From contig CANMFQ010000013.1 of NCBI GenBank assembly GCA_947497145.1, positions 1 to 64,000 on the forward strand: DNA of 64,000 bases, in the 5' to 3' direction. The DNA is from an uncultured Flavobacteriaceae bacterium. GTDB lineage: Bacteria; Bacteroidota; Bacteroidia; Flavobacteriales; Flavobacteriaceae. Position numbers and translations under genes: made by a program. How positions within the stretch are numbered: position 1 is the first letter of the stretch; every line of letters starts with the position of its first letter. Of the stretch, positions 27,760-39,300 are shown in pieces. The notes beneath the pieces were generated by a model that made no database searches, was not told the origin of the DNA, and saw only the letters and a list, made by a program, of their open reading frames with translations.

Positions 27760-28230
27760 CTAAGCGGCCGCCTCGGCAGCAGCTAGTTTCTTTGAAAAAT
27801 TAGAAACAAATTGCTTAAACAACTGATTTGAAACTGTTGTTATTAGTCGTGAACCAAATTGTGCTATTTTTCCATTGACCGTAACATCCATAACAGCATC
27901 TAATTTTACACCGCCTTCATCGCGATCACTAAGGTTAATCGTCATCATCATTTCAGCATTTCCATTTCCCTTGGAATCAACGCCATCACCCGCAATAATA
28001 ATTTTCCTATTTTCAAGATCAATTTCGTTGTAATAAATATCGGCATCATATTTCACCCCCATAGGGCCAAATTTCATTCCCACCTTCCCTTTGTAATGAT
28101 TATCAGCTACTTTTTCATCAATAGAAACCCCAGGTACACAATCCATTATTTTTTCAGGATCTATAAGGTGTTCCCACACCAATTCAGTGCTTTGCGGCAC
28201 TTCAAAAGATTTATCTAATTGTGTTTTCAT
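27760..28230 (-). CDS. coxG: CoxG-like SRPBCC protein
   Basis: VWEHLIDPEKIMDCVPGVSIDEKVADNHYKGKVGMKFGPMGVKYDADI; likely start MKTQLDKSFEVPQ. Confidence 0.85.
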   Translation of the reverse strand: MKTQLDKSFEVPQSTELVWEHLIDPEKIMDCVPGVSIDEKVADNHYKGKVGMKFGPMGVKYDADIYYNEIDLENRKIIIAGDGVDSKGNGNAEMMMTINLSDRDEGGVKLDAVMDVTVNGKIAQFGSRLITTVSNQLFKQFVSNFSKKLAAAEAAA

Positions 28231-28391
28231 GTATTTTTTGTTTTTATTATGGCTCATTCTAGAAAAAACAATGACAATAATATGCCAATGTTTGTTTGTA
28301 TATAGCTGCTAACTTAAAGTTCGGGTATTTAAAGCTAGCAGGTATATCGATATCATAGAATAATCAAGCTCAATTTTAAAATATATTCATT

Positions 28392-30752
28392 TTAATTTTT
28401 GTGTGCCTGTATGGCTTCCCAAACTTTGGCAGGTGTAATAGGAATATCTAAATGCTTAATGCCCAACGGTGATAAGGCATCAATAATAGCATTGGCTATT
28501 GCTGGCGGTGCGCCCACTGTTGGCGATTCTGCCACTCCCTTAGCTCCTAGTGGATGATGCGGTGATGGTGTTATGGTATGACCAGTTTCCCAATGTGGCG
28601 ATTCTACAGCCGTAGGCACAAGATAATCCATTAAAGTACCATTTAAAACATTTCCTTCATCATCATATTCAATACCTTCATACATAGCCGGAGCGATACC
28701 TTGGGTAAGTCCGCCATGTACTTGACCTTCAACAATCATAGGGTTTATTATATTACCACAATCATCAATAGCCACAAAGCGTTTAACATCGATAGCCCCA
28801 GTTTCCTCATCCACCTCAACTACACAAATATAAGCTCCATTTGGAAAGGTCAAATTTGGTGGATCATAATAATGCGTAGCTTCAAAACCAGGCTCTAATC
28901 CTGGCGGAATATTGGTATACGCAGCGAAAGCTACATCTTGTATCGTTTTTGATTTCTCCGGAGCTCCTTTCACAAAGTACTTTCCTACCTCCCACTCGAT
29001 ATCTTCTTCACTTACCTCTAATAGGTGTGCTGCTATTTTCTTGCCTTTATCACGTAATTTTCGAGCCGCTATTGCAGCTGCTGCCCCTGCTGTGGGAGTA
29101 CTTCTACTCGCATAAGTTCCTAAGCCGTAAGGTGCGGTATCTGTATCGCCTTCGTCTATTTCAATATCGGTATACGGAATTCCTAATTCTTCAGCTAGAA
29201 TCTGCGCATAGGTAGTTTCATGCCCTTGTCCTTGTGATTTAGTCCCAAAACGTGCCAATGCTTTTCCTGTAGGATGCACTCTTATTTCAGCACTATCAAA
29301 CATAGCTATACCCAAAATATCAAAATCTTTAGAAGGACCAGCACCCACAACTTCGGTAAAGGTACAAATACCGATACCCATCAGTTTTCCTTGTGCTCGT
29401 TTCTCGGCTTGCTCTTTTTTATACTTGTCATAACCAATCATATCCATAGCCTTCTCAAGGGTCTGCTTGTAATCACCACTATCATAACTCCATCCTAAAG
29501 GCGAAGCATACGGAAATTGTTCTTTCTTGATAAAGTTTTCAAAGCGCAACTGTGCAGGATCCTTACCTATTTCGGCTGCCAATTTATCGACCATACGCTC
29601 AATGGCATGCACCGCTTCTGTCACCCTAAAAGAGCAACGATAAGCAACTCCCCCCGGAGCTTTATTGGTATACACAGCATCTAGCTCTGCAAAGGCATGC
29701 TCGTAATCATAAGAGCCAGTACAAATAGAAAACATTCCCGTAGGATACTTTGACGGGTTTGCTGACGAATCGGTATACCCATGATCGGCTAACGTAGACA
29801 CCTTAAAGGCTTGTATTTTTCCGTCTTTGGTCGCTGCTAATTCACAATCCATGTGATAATCTCGTGCAAAACCGTTTACTAAATTTTCTGAACGATCTTC
29901 TATCCATTTTACAGGTTTTCCAATTAAGAAAGTAGCTGCAATGGCCACAACATAAGAAGGATAAACGGGTACTTTTCCACCAAATCCACCGCCAATATCT
30001 GGCGCAATAACTCTAATTTTTTCTTCAGATAATCCTACGTGACCTGCTACCAAAGCAACAACCGTACGAATAGCATGTGGTGCCTGAGTGGTCAAATAAA
30101 CCACCAATTTTTCGGTATCCTTGTCATAAGAAGCAACACAACCACAGGTTTCAATAGAAGCTACATGTATTCGAGGTAGATGAATACGCTCTTTTACAAC
30201 AACATCTGCATTGGCGATTACCTCATCTGTTTTTTCACGATCACCGCGCTCCCAATGGTAAATTTTATTGTCTTTTTGTCCTTCCTTATCGGGGCGTAAA
30301 AGTGGGGCATCTTCATCTAAAGCTTTAAAGGGATCAACAATTGCTGGCATAGGTTCATAATCTACTTCAACAGCTTCTGCCCCATCTACTGCGATATAAC
30401 GATCTGTAGCAATAACAGCACATACTTCTTGTGACTGGTGCATAACCGTATCTGTAGGCAATACCATTTGCGTATCTGACAATAAGGTAGGCATCCAATG
30501 TAAATTAAACTCTTTTAAATCATAACCTGTGATTACCGCCAATACGCCCGGAATAGCTAGTGCCTTTTCCTTATTAATACTTTTTATTTTTGCATATGCA
30601 TACGGGCTACGTACCATAACCATGGTCAATTGCCCTGGTAGTTTTACATCATCGACATAATTGCCTTTGCCGTGTAAAAACCGTGCATCTTCTTTTCTTT
30701 TTACAGAGTGACCCATTCCGCCTACCGCTGCTGATGTTTTACATTTAAACAT
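28392..30752 (-). CDS. coxL: Aerobic carbon monoxide dehydrogenase large subunit (form I-like)
   Basis: GGMGHSVKRKEDARFLHGKGNYVDD; APGGVAYRCSFRVTEA (form I motif AYxCSFR); QGQGHETTYAQI; LGTYASRSTPTAGAA. Confidence 0.9.
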   Translation of the reverse strand: MFKCKTSAAVGGMGHSVKRKEDARFLHGKGNYVDDVKLPGQLTMVMVRSPYAYAKIKSINKEKALAIPGVLAVITGYDLKEFNLHWMPTLLSDTQMVLPTDTVMHQSQEVCAVIATDRYIAVDGAEAVEVDYEPMPAIVDPFKALDEDAPLLRPDKEGQKDNKIYHWERGDREKTDEVIANADVVVKERIHLPRIHVASIETCGCVASYDKDTEKLVVYLTTQAPHAIRTVVALVAGHVGLSEEKIRVIAPDIGGGFGGKVPVYPSYVVAIAATFLIGKPVKWIEDRSENLVNGFARDYHMDCELAATKDGKIQAFKVSTLADHGYTDSSANPSKYPTGMFSICTGSYDYEHAFAELDAVYTNKAPGGVAYRCSFRVTEAVHAIERMVDKLAAEIGKDPAQLRFENFIKKEQFPYASPLGWSYDSGDYKQTLEKAMDMIGYDKYKKEQAEKRAQGKLMGIGICTFTEVVGAGPSKDFDILGIAMFDSAEIRVHPTGKALARFGTKSQGQGHETTYAQILAEELGIPYTDIEIDEGDTDTAPYGLGTYASRSTPTAGAAAAIAARKLRDKGKKIAAHLLEVSEEDIEWEVGKYFVKGAPEKSKTIQDVAFAAYTNIPPGLEPGFEATHYYDPPNLTFPNGAYICVVEVDEETGAIDVKRFVAIDDCGNIINPMIVEGQVHGGLTQGIAPAMYEGIEYDDEGNVLNGTLMDYLVPTAVESPHWETGHTITPSPHHPLGAKGVAESPTVGAPPAIANAIIDALSPLGIKHLDIPITPAKVWEAIQAHKN

Positions 30753-30770
30753 AATTCTTAATTTATGAGG

Positions 30771-31259
30771 TTAGACTGATTCTGATTCGTTCTGCATTTC
30801 TTTTGCTGCTTGCTGTATCGATTTTACGATATTATTGTAACCGGTACACCTACAAAGATTTCCTGAAATACCCCATCGAATCTCTTCTTCAGTAGGGTTG
30901 GGGTTATTTTTCAACAAATCAACAGAACGTAAAATCATTCCTGGAGTACAAAAACCACAATGTAAACCATGTTGGTCATGAAAAGCTTTTTGTAGGGGAT
31001 GGTTTGTACCGTCTGCCGCCAAGCCTTCAATAGTGGTAATTTCTGCCCCATCTGCACGCACCGCCAAATAGGTGCATGATTTTATAGACTGCCCGTTTAA
31101 TAGAATGGTACAAGCCCCACAATTGGACGTATCACACCCAATATGGGTACCTGTTAAGTCTAAATTTTCTCGTATAAAATGTACTAGGAGCAGGCGTGAA
31201 TCTACCTCGGCAGTTACCTGTTCTCCATTTATTGTCATTGTTATTGTATGTTTTGCCAT
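30771..31259 (-). CDS. coxS: CO dehydrogenase / xanthine dehydrogenase small (2Fe-2S) subunit
   Basis: [20 protein letters not shown] and [13 protein letters not shown]...[13 protein letters not shown]. Confidence 0.93.
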   Translation of the reverse strand: MAKHTITMTINGEQVTAEVDSRLLLVHFIRENLDLTGTHIGCDTSNCGACTILLNGQSIKSCTYLAVRADGAEITTIEGLAADGTNHPLQKAFHDQHGLHCGFCTPGMILRSVDLLKNNPNPTEEEIRWGISGNLCRCTGYNNIVKSIQQAAKEMQNESESV

Positions 31260-31271
31260 GTTGTTCTATTT

Positions 31272-32141
31272 TTAGTGTTGAGCGCGTTCAATTGCTAAAC
31301 GAATCATACGCTGGGTAATGGTATTTAAAATCGATCGCTTATAGGCCTCAGACCCTCGCAAATCTGAAGTGGGCTCAGAATCTTCACTTGCAATAGTTCC
31401 TACCTGCGCTATAAGGTCATCAGTTATCTTTTTGCCTTTTAATACCGCTTCACCCCGATCCAAACGCATAGGAGCAGCACTTACATTGGTAAGACCAATA
31501 CCAATTTCTTGGCAAATACCTGAGTCATCTAATACTACATGTACAGCAACACCAGCTGTAGCATAATCACCAACTTTTCGCTCTACTTTATGATAAGCAC
31601 CTCCACTTCCCTTTTTCTTTTTTGGCAATTGAATTTCAACCAACACATCAGAAGGCTCTAGCGCGGTCATATAAAACCCATGAAAAAAATCATCAATTGG
31701 TATTACTTTTTGTCCTTCTGTACCTTCTGCAATAATTGTAGCTCTCATGGCAAGCATTAAAGCTGGCTGATCGTTTGCTGCATCACCGTGCGCAATATTA
31801 CCCCCAATAGTACCTGCATTTCTTACTGAGGGATCAGCAGTAAGCTTAATGGCATCCATAAAAATAGGATAATCACGTCTAAGCAGTGTATTGTACTCCA
31901 TTTCAGATTGCGTGGTTAGCGCTCCTATTCTGAGTATTTCACCTTCTTCTTTAATGTAAGAAAGTCCATCAATTTTACTGATATCAATAATGTGTTCGGG
32001 GGTGGCAAAACGAAGTTTCATCATGGGCAACAAACTGTGGCCACCAGACATGTACTTCGCTTCCTCACCAAGTTTTTGAGACAAAGCAATAGCATCTTGA
32101 ACCGAGCTCGCCTTGTGATAGGTGAAATTAGCGGGAATCAT
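31272..32141 (-). CDS. coxM: CO dehydrogenase / xanthine dehydrogenase medium (FAD-binding) subunit
   Basis: AKYMSGGHSLLPMMKLRFATPEHIIDIS; SVRNAGTIGGNIAHGDAANDQPA. Confidence 0.93.
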   Translation of the reverse strand: MIPANFTYHKASSVQDAIALSQKLGEEAKYMSGGHSLLPMMKLRFATPEHIIDISKIDGLSYIKEEGEILRIGALTTQSEMEYNTLLRRDYPIFMDAIKLTADPSVRNAGTIGGNIAHGDAANDQPALMLAMRATIIAEGTEGQKVIPIDDFFHGFYMTALEPSDVLVEIQLPKKKKGSGGAYHKVERKVGDYATAGVAVHVVLDDSGICQEIGIGLTNVSAAPMRLDRGEAVLKGKKITDDLIAQVGTIASEDSEPTSDLRGSEAYKRSILNTITQRMIRLAIERAQH

Positions 32142-32421
32142 AATTTTTTAAGAGTTTAGTTATTAAGTAACCCTTAAATATATCTTTTATATTTCAATAC
32201 AACAAACAGATTATGAAATAGTTGACAATTTCGTAATAAATTGAATAAAAAATATGATCTCATTTTTTAAAAACTAAAAAACCTTCATAATCGCATATAC
32301 CTTGTGAATTTATAAAAAAAGCAAATTAAATACTCCTAAAAAATATGCTCTTCAACAATTTAGGAAACAGCTACCAAAAGTTTTTGTTACTTTTGAAATC
32401 GAATCAAAAAAAACCAACTAA

Positions 32422-33171
32422 ATGGAAGTACTCGGAATTGACGTAGGAGGCTCTGGCATAAAAGGAGCATTAGTAAACTCTATAACAGGAGAAATGTTAA
32501 CCAAACGTTTTCGAATTCCTACTCCCCCATCACGAAAACCCGCAGAAATGGCTGCGGTGATTGCTGAAATTGTAAAACATTTTGATCATAAAGGTCCCGT
32601 GGGAGTTGGCTTCCCAACCGTAATTAAACACGGTATCTGTAAATCACCAGGAAACCTTCATAAATCTTGGATGAACTGCAATGTAAAAGAACTGCTTACA
32701 GAATACACCAAGCTACCTGTAACCGTAGTTAACGATGCTGATGCAGCAGGTTTTGCTTCGATGAATTATGGCGTAGGAAAAGATAAAAAGGGTTTAGTGG
32801 TTATGATCACTATTGGAACAGGTTTAGGTAGTGGTGCTTTTATTGATGGCGAATTGATTCCTAATTTTGAGCTTGGCCAAATTCCATATAAAAAATACAA
32901 AAAAATAGAGCTTTGGGCGGCAGGCTCAGCCAAAGATCGTGAAGGACTTACCTATAAACAATGGGGCAAACGCTTTAATAAATTCTTAAAATACGTTGAA
33001 TTAATTATTGCACCTGACCTTATTATTGTTGGCGGTGGGGCATCAAAAGATTTTAAACAATTTGAAAGCTGTATAAAAATTGAAACTCCTGTTATACCTG
33101 CAACCTTGAGAAACCAAGCAGGTATTGTTGGTGCTGCCGCTGCTGCATTGCATCAGGCGCCTAGAGATTAG
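32422..33171 (+). CDS. ppgK: Polyphosphate glucokinase (ROK family)
   Basis: LGIDVGGSGIKGALV; VVNDADAAGFASMNYG; TIGTGLGSGAFIDGELIPNFELGQ; VGGGASKDF. Confidence 0.88.
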   Translation: MEVLGIDVGGSGIKGALVNSITGEMLTKRFRIPTPPSRKPAEMAAVIAEIVKHFDHKGPVGVGFPTVIKHGICKSPGNLHKSWMNCNVKELLTEYTKLPVTVVNDADAAGFASMNYGVGKDKKGLVVMITIGTGLGSGAFIDGELIPNFELGQIPYKKYKKIELWAAGSAKDREGLTYKQWGKRFNKFLKYVELIIAPDLIIVGGGASKDFKQFESCIKIETPVIPATLRNQAGIVGAAAAALHQAPRD

Positions 33172-33344
33172 ATAGCGGTTTAACCCGCTAGCGTGTTGAA
33201 AAACGTAGGTTATGGTAAAAAATGTCTATGTTACTTGGATTAAAGACCACTGCGTTGCAAGAATTAAGAACAAAGACATTCAGGTCTACTTTCTTTTTAC
33301 TCCAAAAAAACAACACATTTACATTAAAAACTACGATAAAAAAA

Positions 33345-33374
33345 GCCCCTTATGATTTGAAAATCATAAGGGGC
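33345..33374. terminator. Terminator downstream of typA
   Basis: GCCCCTTATGATTT-ga-AAATCATAAGGGGC perfect 14-bp stem flanked by A/T tracts. Confidence 0.85.
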
Positions 33375-33396
33375 AAATTTTACAACTATAGTGTTG

Positions 33397-35196
33397 TTAA
33401 TTAATCTTATTTCGTTTACGCTCAACTTCTGTCAAGTGTATTTTACGAATTCTTAAATGTTTTGGTGTTACCTCAACATATTCGTCTTTTTGAATATACT
33501 CTAACGCTTCTTCTAAGGAGAATTTAATTGCTGGTACAATCTTAGCCTTATCATCAGCTCCTGAAGAACGAACGTTTGAAAGTTTCTTTGTTTTTGTGAT
33601 ATTAACGGTCATATCATCACCACGAGAATTCTCGCCAATTACTTGTCCTTCATAAATATCTTCTCCTGGATCTACAAAGAATTTTCCACGATCTTGAAGT
33701 TTATCAATAGAATATGGTATTGCTTTTCCTTTTTCCATAGAAACCAATGATCCATTTTGACGCTGTGGAATATCGCCCTTCATAGGTTGGTACTCTAAAA
33801 ATCGGTGTGCCATAATAGCCTCACCTGCGGTAGCTGTCAACAATTGATTACGTAAGCCAATAATACCACGAGAAGGGATCAAAAACTCACAAATCATTCT
33901 ATCTCCTTTAGCTTCCATACTCGTCATCTCACCTTTACGAATAGAAACCATTTCAACAGCTCTACCCGAAACTTCTTCTGGTAAGTCGATAGTTAAACTC
34001 TCAACAGGCTCACATTTAACGCCATCAATTTCTTTAATAATTACTTGAGGCTGACCAATTTGCAATTCATAGCCTTCTCTACGCATGGTTTCTATTAAAA
34101 CAGAAAGGTGCAATACACCACGGCCAAAGACCAAAAATTTATCTGCACTATCGGTTTCATTTACGCGTAATGCTAAATTCTTTTCTAATTCACGCTCTAA
34201 ACGCTCTTTGATATGACGCGAAGTAACGAATTTACCATCTTGCCCAAAAAATGGACTATCATTAATGGTAAACAACATACTCATAGTAGGCTCATCAATA
34301 GCAATTGTTTTCAATCCTTCCGGATTTTCTATATCTGCTACAGTATCACCTATTTCAAATCCTTCAACACCAACTAAAGCACAAATATCACCTGTTTCAA
34401 CTTCTTGTACTTTTTTACGACCTAGGCCTTCAAATACAAAAAGCTCTTTAATTTTTGATTTTACAATACTCCCATCTCTTTTTACCAAAGAAATTTGTTG
34501 GCCTTCTTTCAATGTACCACGTTGTAACCTTCCGATAGCAATTCGTCCTGTAAAAGAAGAAAAGTCTAAAGAAGTGATTAACATTTGGGTATTACCTTCT
34601 GTAGTTTCGAACGTTGGAATATGTTCAATAACCATATCAAGCAAAGGCTCTATATTTTCAGTTTCATTCTTCCAATCATCACTCATCCAGTTATTTTTTG
34701 CTGAACCGTAAACGGTAGGAAAATCTAACTGCCATTCTTCTGCACCCAACTCAAACATTAGGTCAAAAACTTTTTCATGTACCTCTTCAGGAGTACAGTT
34801 TTCTTTATCAACTTTATTGATAACTACACAAGGTTTTAAACCCAAATCAATTGCCTTTTGCAAAACAAAACGGGTTTGTGGCATAGGACCTTCAAAAGCA
34901 TCTACCAATAACAAAACACCATCTGCCATATTCAAAACACGCTCTACTTCACCACCAAAATCGGCGTGACCAGGGGTGTCGATAATATTTATTTTTGTGT
35001 CTTTATAGACTACAGATACGTTTTTAGAGGTAATTGTAATTCCTCTCTCCCGTTCTAAATCGTTGTTATCTAAAATTAAATCTCCAGTGTTTTGATTCTC
35101 ACGAAACAACTGACAATGGTACATAATTTTATCAACCAAGGTTGTTTTACCGTGGTCAACGTGGGCAATAATGGCAATATTTTTTGTTGCTGACAT
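33397..35196 (-). CDS. typA: Translational GTPase TypA/BipA
   Basis: IIAHVDHGKTTLVDKIM, DNNDLERERGITITSKN, DTPGHADFGGEVERVL; start placed at MSATKN. Confidence 0.96.
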   Translation of the reverse strand: MSATKNIAIIAHVDHGKTTLVDKIMYHCQLFRENQNTGDLILDNNDLERERGITITSKNVSVVYKDTKINIIDTPGHADFGGEVERVLNMADGVLLLVDAFEGPMPQTRFVLQKAIDLGLKPCVVINKVDKENCTPEEVHEKVFDLMFELGAEEWQLDFPTVYGSAKNNWMSDDWKNETENIEPLLDMVIEHIPTFETTEGNTQMLITSLDFSSFTGRIAIGRLQRGTLKEGQQISLVKRDGSIVKSKIKELFVFEGLGRKKVQEVETGDICALVGVEGFEIGDTVADIENPEGLKTIAIDEPTMSMLFTINDSPFFGQDGKFVTSRHIKERLERELEKNLALRVNETDSADKFLVFGRGVLHLSVLIETMRREGYELQIGQPQVIIKEIDGVKCEPVESLTIDLPEEVSGRAVEMVSIRKGEMTSMEAKGDRMICEFLIPSRGIIGLRNQLLTATAGEAIMAHRFLEYQPMKGDIPQRQNGSLVSMEKGKAIPYSIDKLQDRGKFFVDPGEDIYEGQVIGENSRGDDMTVNITKTKKLSNVRSSGADDKAKIVPAIKFSLEEALEYIQKDEYVEVTPKHLRIRKIHLTEVERKRNKIN

Positions 35197-35432
35197 ATTC
35201 TTAAATTTCAATAGTAACCCTACTATTTTGAGCGTGCAAAGATACTGCTATTTTTTTCTTTAAAAGCGAAACTTATGTTATTTTTACTGTGTTGATATTG
35301 AGCGGATTGTTTTTAGAAAAACTTCATTACAATATCATTACCAGCGATGGAGGCTTTCCATATTGTTACTGCATCTACCAAAAAACACCTGTAGGCTCGT
35401 ATGCATGCTCAAGCTTGCACCAAAAGTCAATC

Positions 35433-35966
35433 TTAGTGTCTTGTACGTATCGCCCAGCCTATTCTGGCTCCCAAAATTAGCGTAGCTCCACGCCCAAAAT
35501 CTCCTTCATAATAGCCAAGTCCACCTTCTAGACGGTAAAAAAATCCACGTCTGTACGTTCGTTGTATTCCATAAACAGGCCCTACAACAAATGCAGATTC
35601 TATTGCTAAATCCCCAATTATGGGATTTCCATTTTGATAGACCAATGTACCAGCAATGTAATTACCTGAATTACCTGCAATACGCTTCCCTTTCGCTAGC
35701 CTTCTTTCCATATTGTAGTAATAGCGATACTGCCCTCTAAGAATAGGATAAATACCATAATTTGTTGTACAACCACTGCAACCTCGAAGTCCAAAACCTG
35801 TTATCACTTCTAAACTAGCAGTAGCATTTTTTGAAGTACCAATTTCGTACAATACACTCGGCAAAGGCAAGCCCAATTGCAGCTGACTCCCTTCAACATT
35901 TTTATCTGATTGTGCCTGTATACGGCATTGAAACACTAGAAACAAGACAACAAAAACTAAACGCAT
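35433..35966 (-). CDS. Putative secreted / outer-membrane beta-barrel protein
   Basis: Signal peptide (MRLVFVVLFLVFQCRIQAQ), Gly/Tyr-rich beta-strand pattern. Confidence 0.55.
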   Translation of the reverse strand: MRLVFVVLFLVFQCRIQAQSDKNVEGSQLQLGLPLPSVLYEIGTSKNATASLEVITGFGLRGCSGCTTNYGIYPILRGQYRYYYNMERRLAKGKRIAGNSGNYIAGTLVYQNGNPIIGDLAIESAFVVGPVYGIQRTYRRGFFYRLEGGLGYYEGDFGRGATLILGARIGWAIRTRH

Positions 35967-36183
35967 ATTACTATTGATTTTAAAGGATTACACGTACTTT
36001 TTTCAAAAAGTGTATGTGCTTACTCTATCAAAGATACCTAAAAACATATAATCTAAACAAGCCTTATTATTCAACTCTTATTAAGCTAGGGTTAAACCCA
36101 GTTTATGCGTTAGAAAACCTATTACCACTTTTTAAAATAAAATGCTGCACTGCTTTTTTTTGTTTAACCGTTGCGATTGCAAA

Positions 36184-36242
36184 TAGTGTCTGATTGGAAA
36201 TACCCAAAAAGTAAATTTGCTTCTTTTTGCGACCAGACACTA
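36184..36242 (+). repeat. Palindromic miniature element, copy C
   Basis: TAGTGTCTGATTGGAAATACCCAAAAAGTAAATTTGCTTCTTTTTGCGACCAGACACTA. Confidence 0.7.
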
Positions 36243-36255
36243 AATAGGGTAAAAA

Positions 36256-36290
36256 AAAAGAGTCCAAAAACTAAATTTAAGGACTCTTTT
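36256..36290 (-). terminator. Terminator downstream of the T9SS nuclease gene
   Basis: AAAAGAGTCC ... GGACTCTTTT stem. Confidence 0.75.
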
Positions 36291-36312
36291 TTAATGGATA
36301 GTTTCTTCACTA

Positions 36313-39300
36313 TCATTTCACAAAACGCAGTGTTTTTTGTTCTTCCCCATTAACTACAGGCTTTAGAAAATAGATTCCCCTACCGAGTTTTCTCACATTT
36401 AATTTAACTATAGATTTTCCTGAGCGCACATTTTTAGTGCTTTGTAAACGCTTTCTACCATAAAAATCATACACTACAAAACTTGCCCTTACATCTTGGG
36501 TACTTTTAATAGATACTTGCGCCGTATTTCTCACAGGGTTTCGTGCCAATCTCACCTTTGTAAACACCAATGGCGTTTCTCCATCACAACTACCTAACTT
36601 TGCCCCTCTTCTAATAAAACGTTCAGCCGTCCATGGTGGTAAGCAAAGTGTTTTACCCTTATAGCATACTTGAACTTTTGCAAAATGAGGATTGTTACCA
36701 CAGCTAACATCTTGTACTGTTACTTTTATCTCTTTGCTCACCGAACAACCATGGGCATCTGTAACCGTTACCGTAAATACCGTATCCTCTTTAGGACAAA
36801 CGGTAATACTGTTGCCTGTTTCACCTGTACTCCAAACAATATCATAAGTTTCTGACGTATTCGCTATATTCTGTATGAATAAGGTGGCACATTCTTCCTT
36901 AGCATAGCCCAAATACACAGTAGTATCACCCGAGATATCATAGGTTATAGCAGCCGGTTCAGTAATTTCAATACCATCAATAAGTAATTCTGAGTTTTGG
37001 GCATCTTGAATAATTACAGCATAGTCACCTGCAGGAAGCCCCGTAGCTGTTTCGGTATCCTGCCCATCACTCCACATATACGTATAGGGCGGCACACCAC
37101 CCGTAACCATAAGTGCAATAGCACCGTCATTTGCGCCATTACAACTTACATTAGTAGCAGTTACAGTAGCTTCTAAAGGAGCGTTCATAAACTTAAACCG
37201 TGCAGACACTGGAAAGTGGTCAGAAGCTGTACGGGCATAATCACTATCATAAAATTCATAATGCACACTCACAGAATTGTTTATATACTCTGCTGACAAT
37301 TCATTGGTAAATGTAATATGGTCAATCATATTTTCTCTTGAAACAAAAGAACGAAAACCTTGCTCACTAAGCACTTCTGTAATCACCGTATAGTTATCAG
37401 CATCTGCAACATAGCTTTCAAAACTAGAAACAGTTGTGGAAACATCTGCTACCGTTTCGTCTACATCATCATTATAATCCCCTAATAAAATTACATTTCT
37501 ATCAGCAAATTGTGCGTCTAAAGAATCTTTTAATACTTCCACATCAAACTTACGCATATCATACCTATTCTGTGGCTGATTGCTGCTGTTTGCACGAGCG
37601 TGTAATGCAATAATATCTAATTGCTCGGTCACCCCATTTATAGTCACATCAGCAGTCATTAAAAAAGGTAATCGACCACTGGCATAAAAGCGATTAGTTT
37701 CACTAGGGTAGCCCACCAAAGCACTGTCATCACCGCCATTATAGGAAGGGTGAATGGTTTTTAAAAGTGCCCTTGTTCGTATAGGATTTACGGTTTCTGT
37801 TTTATAAATAAAGCCTACTTTTTGAAAAGGAGGGTCACCAGCAGGATACGAAACGGCATCAGACAACACAAAATCATACCCTGGCAACAAACCAACCATT
37901 TCTTCAAACAAAGCATCATCTGCTATTTCTTCAACAGTATATACATCAGCATCTAATTCAGCTAAAACAGCAAGCACACTGTCTCTTTGAATAGCATCAG
38001 ACATAGGATTACCTGCTGGTGGAGCATTATTCTCATTTCCAAACCACTCAATATTCCAAGCAACAATATCAAAAGTATCGTCTTTAGGAATACCAAGTGT
38101 ATCACCTGGTGGCACAAAGGTTTCAGCGCAAGGCACATCGGCACCTATACGCGGTAATAACTGAAAAGTATCATTAAACCGCCCAACTACTCCAATAACC
38201 TCAGCACAAGATGCTGGCTGCGCTAGCCCTACCAAATCTGTCACATCAAAATCAACACGAAGCTGTCCCGCACCACTAGCATCGGTTAAGGTAAAATTAG
38301 AATTTCCAAACAGCAAATCACCAGGATTAGGAAAATTAACATTAGCTATTCGTACCAGTTCTCCGGGATAATCGCCCAATTGGGATAGCGTAATTGTTTG
38401 TGGTGTTATCGTGGTTGTTGGTGGCGCATTTTTTTCTACCACAGCAACAGGACTAATTTGCACCAAACCATTGAAAGCAGTACGGGTACCTGTTACCGTT
38501 AGTGAATCGCCAATAGCAAAAACACCGTCGCCATGTACGGCCTCATCAAAAATTGCAATACCACCAGAGGCATCTTGAATAAATGCAGGACCACCAAAAT
38601 TATCTGCAGCTGTAAGTATACCCGTTACGGTAACAATATCGCCATCGGTAGCCGCTCTAGCAGCTGCAATACTAATAATTTCACCAGGATTGACTACGGC
38701 ATCATTTGCCGCACCGGGTGTAGGTGTTCGAGCTTCATAGGAACTGGTATTTCGTACTCCCCCTGCTCCATTGGGTATTCTTTGTAAAGATTCATTAGCA
38801 GAATCACCATGTATACTTTCATTGAGTTGCTCCTCTCCATCATTTAACAATACCAACAATTCGGCATCATCAGCATCATTCGTATCGTACACAATAGCAT
38901 CAACAAGACCTATGAGTGTCACAGGCATACCTGTTTCAAAATCGGCAGCATCACCAGCATACAAAGCAACAGCATCGGCTCCATTTTGAAACGTATTAGA
39001 AGGAACTACCAAATCTACATTGCGTACCGCCTCATTTCCAATAACAAAATAGCCTTCAGAATTAGTGGAATAATTAGTCAAGTCAATTACCCTGTAGCTA
39101 TTATCATTATTACCATTATACAATACTAACACCAAGCCATTTAAAGTGGTATTGCCAGTTCCACCATCAAACAATTCTACAAACTCTAAAGTGTCTGTCC
39201 CCGCAGTATCGGCATCGAGTTCATTAATAACAATAGCAATTGGTCCCACCACATTAGCCACCTCATTTTCACGAGCAGGTGTATTAACCGCTTGCCCGTT

